In this document: positions 25,001-32,392 of the stretch, piece by piece
Layout: the number at the start of each line of letters is the position of its first letter
Numbering within the stretch: position 1 is the first letter of the stretch
Source of the DNA: Amyelois transitella
Lineage: Eukaryota; Arthropoda; Insecta; Lepidoptera; Pyralidae
Reading direction: 5' to 3'
Length of the DNA stretch: 64,000 bases
Assembly: GCF_032362555.1 (NCBI RefSeq)
Contig: NC_083508.1
Span: 6,973,001-7,037,000 of the forward strand
Notes under the pieces: model-generated
What the model was told of the DNA's origin: nothing
The model's database searches: none
Seen by the model: only the letters and a program-made list of their open reading frames with translations
Program-made: the position numbers and the translations under genes

Positions 25001-28000
25001 CTATAGTGGCAACGACGAAAAAACCAATAACTACAGTAGCCTTGAAAGAAGAACGCTATAAGGTTATCTGTTATTTCACACAGTGGTCTTGGTATAGGTA
25101 TGTAAAAATTATATGAAATTCAAATCCGTATTAAATTACTTATGTTGTAGTACTTTTAAGTAGTAGTTGTAAAGGATATAAAGATGATGTTACATGCCGA
25201 CAAACTACAGACCTTATAACGAACAAAACGAAGTTAGCAATCTCCACTTATAGCAAAACACAGATTAAATTTGTGATTTTGTACACAGCGATTCATATGA
25301 CCCAATATATTATAGGTACTTAAACAGTGGATTTTTTGTATTGCACAAACCAATAACTGACAAAATATTAAATAGCTACCCAAATGATTGTTTTCAGACC
25401 CGGCGGTGGAAAGTATACGCCATCAGACATCGACCCATCATTATGCACACATATAGTATATGCGTACGCGACTCTTGATGCCGATGACCTCGTGATCAAA
25501 CCACATGACATATGGCTTGATGTAGAAAACAGTAAATATGATTTCATTTTTTTATATTATGTTCATTATTTGTAAAGCAGAGTTGCAAAGAGATACAATT
25601 GTAATTAGGTATACCTATCTATTTTTTGAAGGTAAGTACTAAACATTTGACATAGTTTGAAACATTTTTATCAATCATGTTACACAAAATACGGCGAATA
25701 CCTAAAATACGACATTTTAGATATTCGCCGTATTTACAACGTAAGTATACATCATCGGCATCAATTATACATACATGAAGCTACTGTCATTTACTGAAGC
25801 ATTATCAGATACCATAATATTACTTACCAACTGTAAATTTTATATACTTAGTTTTATGCGAGTATAGTACTTATGCAAGAATTAAAAATATCTCAGAATC
25901 GGAAGTTCTTTATGGGAAATGTCACTAAGTGTTTATTTGTGTATTCGCTCTATTTAAAAAATATTTTTTCAGTTTGTATACTTTATTTTGGTGACTTTCC
26001 GTAACGTTTTATCACACTAAGACTAAAAAAAAGGAGATGAGTCATTTAGACTCATCTCCTTTTTTTTCCAAATGCCTACTCACTTCTGCAACCTCTGCTA
26101 GTTTCATAGATATCCCGCCTCAATGAGCTGTACCTAACTTTTAATAATGCTCATATATTTCCTAGCAGTACTCATTTAAATAAAATACCTATGTTATAGA
26201 ATTCTACGAACGCGTTGTGTCTCTGAAGCTCCGCGGCGTTAGGGTGCTACTTGGCCTCGGCGGCTGGGATGACTCTGTGATGGACAAGTATTCCCGACTC
26301 GTCAACAACGAGTCTGCGAGGAGACGGTTTGTGGTCCACGCAATAGACTTCCTAGAACAGTACGAATTTGATGGACTGGAACTCGACTGGGAATATCCTA
26401 AATGCTGGCAGGTGAGATTATATATATAACAACTAAAAATAGTATCTATCTGAAAGTCACATACTTATGTATGTAAACATTTAGTTTTTCCTTTGTTTTT
26501 AAAAATTAAACCCCCCCGGTCAAATCTCTTATTATGTATTTTTTATATTTGATTTAACTTAAGATTTAGTTTCAGAAATCCATCATGATCAAATCTAAAT
26601 CTAATTCAATACAAATTACCCCTTTTGTGATTTTATTTTAAATATAATAGATTTTTACATAATACTTACAGTTAAATTATTTCATAGGGAGTATGTGACA
26701 AAGGCCCAAGTTCAGATAAACAAGGATTTGCTAAATTAGTAAAGGAGCTACGATCAGCTTTCAACTCTCGAGGGTTGTTACTATCTGCTGCTGTATCAGG
26801 CAACAAGCGCATCGTCGATGTTGGTATGTATTTACATTATTTTTCCTTTTAACAATAATATATTCTACAATATTGTTTATTAAACTATCGTCATTGACTT
26901 GTGTCAATTATTATTTATCCCTCAGGAAATATTATCATAAAAAACCCAATCATGCAGGTACTAGGTAGGTAATTACTTCCTTATGCGATTAAGAATGCAT
27001 CATGCGTTCTTTTCTTGTGAGTATTACAAAAAAGTTTCCTATTACGACGTATTTAGTTGACGATTAACTTTACCTATCTGGGGTGACTTGAATAAGTATA
27101 CCATGTTAAGAAATTGATCCAATGTTTTCCTGTTTATATGATTTTCTCATTTATTATCCTTCCCTTTGCATTGCTATCGCGAAACGCAATAACGCAATTA
27201 GCAATCACGCCTGCACGTGGAAATAATATCCAATAGGCATATTGACGAATTTTCATTTTAGTATTATTTAATTTATTTTCATTAAAATCATATCGCTAAA
27301 CAAAAACTACATGAGCTAGAGTAAATAGCACATTAAGGTATAAATTAATTAATATGTTTTTAACACGTTGTTAAAACCCCTATTATATTTTAGCATACGA
27401 TATACCAACTCTGTCCGAAAATTTGGATTGGATCGCGCTTATGACTTACGACTATCACGGCCACTGGGAGAAGAAGACCGGCCACCTTGCTCCCATGTAT
27501 GTAAATGAAGGGGATGAAGACGCAAGCTTGAACGCGGTGAGACTTATTATTTTCATAAAATGGAAATGATGATTTAAAAAAGATAAAAATAATTCCATTT
27601 TGATCCGGACATTAATCAGTTTAAGTAAAATATTTCCGCTTTTCAGAATTTCACCGTTCACTACTGGATCGAGCAAGGGGCTGACAGGCGGAAGTTGATA
27701 ATGGGTGTCCCATTCTATGGACAGTCGTTTTCTTTAGACTTGACAGAGTCCACAAATACAGGACTTGGCGCAGTGTCTAACGCTGGAGGAAACGCAGGAG
27801 ATGATACTAGGGCGAGAGGTTTCTTGTCGTTCTACGAGGTACATAATTTATGTTTAAAATTTAATAAACATGAACGAAGTGAAATAGATATCCTACCTTG
27901 ATCGAATTATATAAAACTTAAATTTATATTTACAGATATGCGATCGTATAAAGGTAGAAGGGTGGCGAGTTGTTAGAGATCCCGGTGGTCGTATGGGACC

Positions 28001-31000
28001 CTATGCAACTTTGCATGACCAATGGGTTTCCTTTGACGATGACTTCATGGCGCGCCACAAGGCAGAGTACGTCCGCGCCATGGGTCTGGGCGGCAGCATG
28101 GCCTGGGCCTTGGATCTGGACGATTTCAGGGGTCAACATTGTGGCTGCGGCAAATCTCCGCTTTTAGCTAACGTTAATTACGTGTTACGAGGCCGAGAAC
28201 AACCACCACCATGTACATTGGAACCTCGTGAGTAAATTTTTCAATAACTTTTTATGGATAGATAGTTTTACCTACGAGTAAAATAGTACGACTTCTCTGT
28301 ATGACCATATAATATTCTGGATATTACCAAACCAAAACCATATTTTGCCAGGGTAATGAAAGGGATTTCGAGTTTTGTTTTATTAAGATTATATTTATGA
28401 AATACATTTGTAAAACATTTTTTTTCAGCACAAGGCTTTCTCTCAACAACCGCATCGAGTTCCCAATTCACAAAACCAGACAAACCCCAACAAAATGAAG
28501 ATAGCAAGGTACTGAGTCTTTACACAAACTTTAAAAATAATGAGCTTGTGTAAAAAAATATGGTAACTGATTAAATCGAAGGTTCTCAAGTAGGGCTATT
28601 TTTTGCAGGGTTCAAATACAGAACGAAACGAATGTTCTAGCGGATTTAAAGCCCACGAAACAGACTGTAGTAAATATTATTTCTGCATCAATGGGATGTA
28701 CATGGAACTAAGTTGTTCTCCACCGTCACTCTGGAACAAGGTAAGGTAGAATAGGTAGTGAATAGAGGAGTTTGAGTCTCTCAAGACTTATACTTATTAA
28801 ATTTAACTAGTACAGTTAACTTAGTAATTGTAAAATTCGACCGAAAAACGAACCAACCGAAGAAAATTAAAAAAATATGTTTCTCTTCAGGATCACTGTG
28901 ACGTGCCCGAGAATACACAATGCAACAACAGAAAAACACATTTGAACTTAAGGCTCAATGAACAAACAGATAAAAAACTTATATTGGCGTGTTATTTTAC
29001 CAACTGGGCATATTACAGGTATATCTAAAAACATTTAAGAACTTGGCTTATTTGATTACTCGGCTAGAAACTAGTTAATAAATTTTCGATAAATTTAATG
29101 CTTATTTAATGCCAAACAGCTGAACATTGCCTTTCAATTTTCAAGACTGTTGGCTCTGTCTAGCCCGCAAGGTACCTAGACGTGACTATATGTATGTATG
29201 TATTTTAATGCTTATTTTTAATGTATAACAGTTAAATAACAGTAAATATTCTTTTGCAGAAAAGCTGAAGGAAGATTTGGCCCTGATGAGGTGGATCCAT
29301 CGGTGTGCACTCATATTATATACGCGTGGGCCCATCTTAATTCTACGACGAACACTCTTGTACCGGGAACACCGGAATTAGATATAAACAATGGTAACAG
29401 CTGAAATTTATCTTCACTACATAGTATAAAACAAAGTCGCTATTTTAGTCTATTTGTCTGTATGCTTAATTAAATCTTTAAAATTACGCAACGGATTTTG
29501 ATGCGGTTTTTAATAACATTTATAATTTTGCACCCGTGCGAAGCTGGGGCGGGTCGCTAGTAATAAATAAAAATCTATTCCCAATTATAATTAAATCAAA
29601 CCTTCTAATCTATTTTAAAACTTACACAAATAACTATAAAAACATATGTTTCAGATTTTTATGGCAAAATAACTGCATTGAAACATAAAGGTATAAAAAT
29701 CATTATCGGTGTCGGAGGCTTGGAAGATTCTGAAGGTGAAAAATGGAATGAACTTGCTCACAATTTAAAGAGCAGGAAACTTTTCGTCAATTCAGCATTG
29801 GAATTTTTAAGAAGATGGAATTTCGACGGCCTGCAGTTGGCTTGGCAGTATCCCGGCTGTAACCAAGTGAGTCTAAAATATCATATTATATGGAATATAA
29901 GATATCAGATATACGGAATTTTCGGTTGGCGAATAAAAATCAAAGATATCAAATCTATATCAATACCACTCAAAGAAACCACGCCTTCGAAGTCGCTGGC
30001 AACATCTAGTCATAAACGTTTTTTTAACTAAGGATTATGTATTTTAGGTACCCTGCAGCGACTTCGATATCACGGCCAAAGAGAGCTTCAGTTATCTGAT
30101 ATCAGATTTGTCTAAGGCACTTAAACCTTACGACTACGAACTATCAGCAATGGTATCTTCGACTCCTGAAATAGCTTTCTTATCTTACGAACCAGAAATA
30201 CTGTCAGCCACATTAGACTGGATATCGATAGCAGCAAATGACTACTATGCGTCTACAGCTGGACAAACAGCATACTTGGTACCTTTAGAGACCAGTGAGA
30301 TGGCTGGCATAAATAGCTTCGTAAGTACAATTTCGAATTTTTTAAACAAACAAATTTAAAATATCCGTATTTGAACCTCAATAACTTTTGAATACCTGAC
30401 TGAACTGATATTCATCAAAATATAAAGCTAAATTATGAAATAACCTGAAGTGGGTCACCGGCATAATTTCCGAAAAAACGTTTGGAATGTAATACCAGTA
30501 TTACACTTCAACTGGATGACACCGTCATATTTAGTTCTGCATTAAAAGTGTTAAAAGTCTATCTTTATTTCATTGCACACAAAAATAAAATTCATTGTAG
30601 AATAATTTTCCTTTGTACTTTAGAACGCATCTTTAGCGTACTGGGCGAGCATAGTACCTGAGAAAATGTTAGTGCTGGGCGTACCTGGATATGCGCGCTC
30701 CTACACACTGCGAAGCCCGGCCCACGCCGGAGTGGGAGCACTCGTCGCCGGCCCCGGGTTACCCGGCCCTTACACAGTTGTTCCTGGTTTCTTAGCCTAT
30801 TATGAGGTTAGTATTGTTTGCTTTCTTATAGTGTTATCTCAAGATCGGGGTTAAAACTCGATTGTCGATAACAATTTAAGCCGGAGCAGATACTTATAGG
30901 ATCTTTAATCGATGTATACGCCGTGGCCGCGCTGCAGTTCGTAACCCATTCGTCTACTTCGCCTAAGCAGTAGAATGATGTAGAAGACGATGAAAAATTG

Positions 31001-31371
31001 CTACTTAAGTGTTCTCAAATTCCGTTCTTAACATAAAAAGCTACCAGTTCACCAGGTAGACCTTTGTCTAACCTTAACATGTTAACCAACAGGTCTGCCG
31101 AGGGATCAAATCGGGCGATTGGCAAGAGTCGCGAACGCAGGACGGCACCTACGCTGTTTATAAGTCACAGTGGGCTTCTTACCTGTTGCCTGAAGAAGTG
31201 CACCGGGTGGCGGCGAGCGCGCGCCAAGCCGGACTGCGGGGCGCCGCACTGTGGGCACTCGACCTAGACGACTGGTCGGCCCGCTGCGGCTGCGGCCCGC
31301 TACCTCTGCTCTCCGCATTGAGACAAGGACTCCACGAGCCCACCATTCCGCCTTTAATCTGTGTGCAATAG
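4074..31371 (+). CDS. Cht10: Multidomain chitinase, Cht10-like (5 GH18 + 7 CBM14), 51 coding exons, 2,969 aa
   Basis: This is a secreted endochitinase that hydrolyses chitin in old cuticle at moulting (family knowledge). Coding exons join with consistent phase to 8,910 nt: 4074-4091, 7685-7836, 8118-8220, 8298-8368, 8458-8507, 8750-8947, 9212-9412, 9511-9800, 10095-10280, 10696-10815, 11028-11151, 11277-11451, 12510-12609, 12742-12814, 12908-13117, 13656-13844, 14198-14460, 14876-15097, 15629-15830, 16221-16327, 16425-16644, 16953-17213, 17547-17720, 18117-18344, 18620-18793, 19139-19210, 19384-19572, 20000-20121, 20209-20434, 20734-20849, 22988-23150, 23254-23430, 23514-23725, 23851-24129, 24233-24451, 24524-24723, 24804-25097, 25398-25531, 26200-26411, 26688-26823, 27394-27536, 27647-27838, 27936-28227, 28429-28508, 28609-28740, 28891-29018, 29260-29393, 29655-29866, 30048-30320, 30624-30806, 31093-31371. 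Domain order: signal peptide; unique segment (to ~aa 131); GH18-1; CBM14; basic linker; GH18-2; Thr-rich linkers with five CBM14; GH18-3; GH18-4; CBM14; GH18-5. AATAAA sites lie near 31,635 and 31,652. Size and domain order fit insect Cht10; the weakest choice is the exon-27 acceptor. Confidence 0.95.
4092..7684 (+). other. Chitinase intron 1 (3.6 kb)
   Basis: This is AT-rich, non-coding sequence between the signal-peptide start exon and exon 2 (acceptor ATTTCAG at 7,678-7,684). It contains one tRNA-derived SINE (5,194-5,428). The other open frames in it have no recognisable similarity. Long first introns often carry regulatory sites, but I cannot point to one. Confidence 0.6.
5194..5428 (+). 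mobile_element. tRNA-derived SINE (family A)
   Basis: The head CGGCCTCTGTGGCGCAGGGG looks like a tRNA with an A box and is followed by a B-box-like segment (GTCCCGGGAACGAATTCCGG). A shared body contains TATTTATTATAAAATATTGT and TTGAGTTAGTTTCT, and the copy ends near ACAAATTACACAGATTAAA. Two related copies are at 16,002-16,180 (+) and 62,022-62,218 (-). Confidence 0.75.
7685..8507 (+). other. N-terminal unique segment of the chitinase (exons 2-5)
   Basis: Four small exons encode about 120 residues between the signal peptide and GH18-1. The segment is charged and polar, rich in Arg, Glu and His (for example LRDEGDRRLPLRDAVEKRP and NHEHEEEDLRG), and has no Cys. I recognise no domain. All four exons splice in phase (0, 2, 0, 2 in turn) into exon 6, which supports them as genuine. 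Confidence 0.75.
7890..8092 (+). mobile_element. LINE 3'-end fragment (same family as 36,255-37,445)
   Basis: The stretch with GAGGACGTCCTGGCAAAAGGTCAGGTCAAGAGTACC, then CGACGAGCTTG and ATATGCAGGGATCGT...GCAAGTGGAAAGATG...TCTCTGCCTAC aligns by eye with the 3' end of the reverse-transcriptase element at 37,250-37,415. Only the last ~200 bp are present, as expected for a 5'-truncated LINE. It ends just before chitinase exon 3. Confidence 0.7.
8750..11151 (+). other. GH18 domain 1 of the chitinase, catalytic motif lost
   Basis: Residues ~132-504, encoded by exons 6-11. It opens with RRLVVCYMQSWAAYR (first beta strand) and has ISVGGDG, a SYTL...GMLAYFE region and a closing WSVDMDDFRG, all recognisable GH18 elements. 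The active-site consensus DGLDLDWEYP reads DGLDLHWVYP: the proton-donor Glu is Val262 and a motif Asp is His260. The domain should therefore not hydrolyse chitin; a binding or structural role is an inference. Confidence 0.85.
10299..10476 (+). mobile_element. SINE family B, partial copy
   Basis: Recognised from TTAGGCGATGGACTAGCAAC, then AATCTCAATTCTAT and CAGCTTAACATGGCC, ending in a degenerate 'TATATAGACGTAA' block. It matches the fuller copy at 14,500-14,757 but lacks the first part and is diverged. It lies in chitinase intron 9, 18 bp after the donor. Confidence 0.6.
11467..11645 (+). mobile_element. LINE 3'-end fragment (same family as 36,255-37,445)
   Basis: GATGGTTTGGTCATGTGTAG, then ACTAGGTTGACAAATATACA and GGGTACCCGAAACCGACGAG align with 37,160-37,330 of the longer element. 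It lies 15 bp after the exon-12 donor and abuts a second, unrelated LINE fragment. Confidence 0.7.
11650..12325 (+). mobile_element. LINE (non-LTR retrotransposon) 3' fragment, second family
   Basis: The frame at 11,659-11,919 encodes a typical reverse-transcriptase C-terminus: FYNRLPESVLDMPNRKFKEY followed by KAYYRTDDYLNDKN. A 3' UTR-like stretch follows, containing a (TA)n run, a GCAGTGCAGTTTGTTACCGC block and a TTGAA-rich end. Catalytic parts are missing, so it is a dead 5'-truncated copy. Confidence 0.65.
12000..12022. repeat. (TA)n microsatellite
   Basis: An uninterrupted TA run of about 11 units lies inside the 3' region of the LINE fragment in chitinase intron 12. Confidence 0.9.
12742..13117 (+). 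other. Basic linker of the chitinase (exons 14-15)
   Basis: About 95 residues between CBM14-1 and GH18-2. Exon 15 is strongly basic (HLKRKLHRKEVRTIPRKPHY, SKLIKRHARSTRYKYEEK and TTRRRNYYR). It contains several dibasic runs but no recognised domain. This might be a site for proprotein-type cleavage between modules; that is an inference from charge only. Confidence 0.7.
13231..13319 (+). mobile_element. SINE family B, 3' end only
   Basis: ACAGCTGAATGTGGCCTTTC, then GACTGTTGGCTCTGTCTACC and CCGTAAGGGATAAAGATGTG match the last ~90 bp of the copy at 14,500-14,757. It lies in chitinase intron 15. Confidence 0.7.
14500..14757 (+). mobile_element. SINE family B, full-looking copy
   Basis: Best copy of a family present at least nine times here. 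It begins GTGCCGTGTGGTTCCCGGCA, continues through CCATGGATGTCGTAAAAGGC, CGATGGGCTAGCAACTGTCA and TAGCTGAACGTGGCCATTCA, and ends with CCCCGCAAGGGATATAGACG plus a (TATG)n tail. No long open frame of its own and no clear tRNA boxes were seen. Confidence 0.75.
15011..15250 (+). repeat. Partial tandem duplication of the 3' end of chitinase exon 18
   Basis: The exon end and start of its intron (15,011-15,129: GACTACCACGGC ... CCTCCATCGAATGACGCTC ... GTAAGTAAATAA) recur, diverged, at 15,141-15,250 (GACTACCATGGC ... CCTCCATCGAATGACGCTCT ... AAGTAAATAAAAG). The second copy has lost its splice donor context (ATTATAAG instead of ATTGTAAG) and is now intronic. Confidence 0.75.
16002..16180 (+). mobile_element. 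tRNA-derived SINE (family A)
   Basis: GACGGCCTCAGTGGCGCAGC followed by GTCCGGGCTCTGATTGG and the body TATTTATTATAAAATATAGT...GTTGAGTTAGTATCTAG matches the copy at 5,194. It ends about 40 bp before chitinase exon 20, inside intron 19. Confidence 0.75.
18444..18530 (-). mobile_element. Helitron (LEP1-like) 3' end, reverse orientation
   Basis: On the minus strand the sequence ends CCGCGGGCGAAAGCTAG followed by T, the hairpin plus CTAG terminus seen in LEP1-type lepidopteran Helitrons. Other ends in this window are at 22,935 and 37,852. The length of the remaining body is uncertain. Confidence 0.5.
18808..19005 (-). mobile_element. SINE family B, reverse orientation
   Basis: AATCACATCTATATCCCTCA, then CGGGGTAGACAGAGC and CCACGTTCAGCTATTTGGCC are the complement of the copy at 14,500. 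It begins about 15 bp after the donor of chitinase exon 25. Confidence 0.7.
20908..22567 (-). pseudogene. Tc1/mariner-type DNA transposon with broken transposase
   Basis: Terminal inverted repeats CGATCGCGTTCATATCTGCA (left) and, as reverse complement of the right end, CGGTCGCGTTCATAATTGCA are each flanked by TA, the Tc1/mariner target site. On the minus strand an N-terminal helix-turn-helix part (about 22,443-22,260), a LEFARQYLDFDWNTAIFTD part and a MWGWMSAAGPGE part (22,183-21,830) are recognisable. They lie in different frames with stops between them, so the transposase is dead. It sits in chitinase intron 30, opposite to the host gene. Confidence 0.8.
22584..22935 (+). mobile_element. 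Helitron, LEP1-like, non-autonomous
   Basis: It has a (GTCT)n-rich start, an internal ACGCGCATCATGCAAAATCT block and a terminal CCACGCGGGCGAAGTTGCGG hairpin followed by GCTAG and T. These fit LEP1-type Helitrons, which end in CTRR next to a short hairpin. The exact 5' end is uncertain. It lies immediately after the Tc1 element. Confidence 0.6.
22702..22745. repeat. (GTCT)n / GTCC microsatellite
   Basis: About ten tetranucleotide units of GTCT with a few GTCC variants lie inside the Helitron. Confidence 0.85.
23254..24880 (+). other. GH18 domain 3 of the chitinase, catalytic motif intact
   Basis: Residues ~1667-2060 (exons 32-37). It keeps KLVCYYTNWSWYRPG, SLAIGGWNDSAGDKYS, the full active-site motif DGLDLDWEYP (Glu1790), VMTYDYHGQWD and WALDLDDF. 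All four conserved GH18 regions are present, so this is one of the two domains expected to be enzymatically active. Exon sizes 212 and 279 nt match those of domain 4. Confidence 0.93.
25687..25735. repeat. Hairpin-forming inverted repeat in chitinase intron 38
   Basis: 22-bp arms (AAATACGGCGAATACCTAAAAT and its complement with one mismatch) flank a 5-nt loop. The context is intronic and AT-rich. It could be the core of a MITE or a chance palindrome; no function is claimed. Confidence 0.7.
26025..26067. repeat. Perfect hairpin in chitinase intron 38
   Basis: 19-bp perfectly complementary arms (A8 GGAGATGAGTC / GACTCATCTCC T8) flank the 5-nt loop ATTTA. It lies about 290 bp after the other hairpin in the same intron. 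On RNA of either strand it would fold stably; its origin is unknown. Confidence 0.8.
28609..29018 (+). other. CBM14 chitin-binding domain 7
   Basis: Exons 45 and 46 encode a six-Cys module starting ECSSGFKAHETDCSKYYFC and ending CDVPENTQC. It is split at the position that also splits CBM14-6 (after WNK or WNQ). It lies between GH18-4 and GH18-5. Confidence 0.85.
29111..29202 (+). mobile_element. SINE family B, 3' end only
   Basis: CAAACAGCTGAACATTGCC, then GACTGTTGGCTCTGTCTAGC and CCGCAAGGTACCTAGACGTG end in a (TATG)n tail. The fragment lies in chitinase intron 46. Confidence 0.7.
29435..29560 (+). mobile_element. Helitron-like 3' end fragment
   Basis: The block TACGCAACGGATTTTGATGC is followed by CACCCGTGCGAAGCTGGGGC and GGGTCGCTAG then T. 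It ends in CTAG after a GC-rich stem, like LEP1-type Helitrons but a diverged subfamily. It lies in chitinase intron 47. Confidence 0.5.
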
Positions 31372-32358
31372 GAGTTCTTTACTTTATATTTATTATGATA
31401 CGAGTACGAATACCTGGACTTAGTTGCTTAGAGAAATTAACAGGTATTTTTCTGAACTGAGATTAATAAGTTTAAGGAATATGAACAGTAGGTAGTTAGT
31501 ATTTAGTAAACTGTAATTTACCTACCATGAATATTGTACGGAAAATTGTCACATTTATAATAATAATTTGGACAATATGCCATTGTGATATTTTGTGTAC
31601 TTACTTACATTAGTTTAAAATGTTGTAGTTAGGTAATAAATATGTATTTTGAATAAAATTAATTTCAGTTGTTGGTTATTAATACCTATATACCTACCTT
31701 TGTCTACTACAGGATTCGTTCCTCTTTCAATTGAATACTTATCTTTCAGTACCTACATTCCTGAAAGTAGTACATTATTTAACTACCTATCAGTACACAG
31801 TAACCTAATCTTTTAAATGAAACTACATTTAAATCCATACTCAGAACTCAGAACCACATACAACGTGACGTGTCCGCATAATCTAATACTAATACAATAA
31901 ACTCGATTCCAATCAGTTCAAAGTCCGACGTAAGTAATGTTGGAGTTAACGTAAATGACGTAACGATGCGTAACTCTGATACTACTCGTAGATATATGTA
32001 GGCGCCCTTGACTTACCACGTTATTCATAGATAGAACATCGTTCTGTCAACACAGAGATACACGCGACTGTTTTGCTATTTAATTGTTTACATTTATTAA
32101 CTTTATAAATTAAATAGTAAGGCATTATTTTTTAGCAGTTTTTGGTTATTTTACGGTGTTGTGTTGTGTTGTGTTACTCATTGCTTTAATCAATACAACT
32201 ACCAAACAGTAAGTGTAAACTTTTATCTACGAGTAGGTACTCGTTTACTCCAAGACTTGCATGAAAAGATATCGTAAAATCATGTGTTTGATTAAATAAA
32301 TTATTATATAATTGTGTGAAACATGTACTTATGCTATATATTCATTCACTTGTTTTAG
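31372..32358. other. Spacer between chitinase and SERHL-like gene
   Basis: It contains the chitinase 3' UTR with two AATAAA sites near 31,635 and 31,652. A probable first non-coding exon of the next gene ends near CCAAACA/GTAAGTG at 32,209. No other gene was seen. Confidence 0.55.
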
Positions 32359-32392
32359 GTTATAACTGTCCATAGCTGAATCTCCCAGAAAC

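Larger units (their letters stand above)
25060..28227 (+). other. GH18 domain 4 of the chitinase, catalytic motif intact
   Basis: Residues ~2110-2496 (end of exon 37 to exon 43). It has KVICYFTQWSWYR, LLGLGGWDDSVMDKYSRL, DGLELDWEYP (Glu2236), LMTYDYHGHWE and SMAWALDLDDF. It is the second domain with a complete DxxDxDxE motif. Compared with domain 3, its 279-nt exon is split into 136 + 143 nt by an extra intron (26,824-27,393). Confidence 0.93.
28970..31371 (+). other. GH18 domain 5 of the chitinase, catalytic motif lost
   Basis: Residues ~2600-2969 (exons 46-51), the C-terminus. It begins KLILACYFTNWAYYRKAEG and contains IIIGVGGLEDSEG. The active-site segment is DGLQLAWQYP, with Gln2719 instead of Glu and Ala for Asp. 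The usual MTYDYHG loop is ANDYYAS. The closing WALDLDDWS is kept. The most degenerate of the five domains, it is presumably non-catalytic. Confidence 0.87.
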
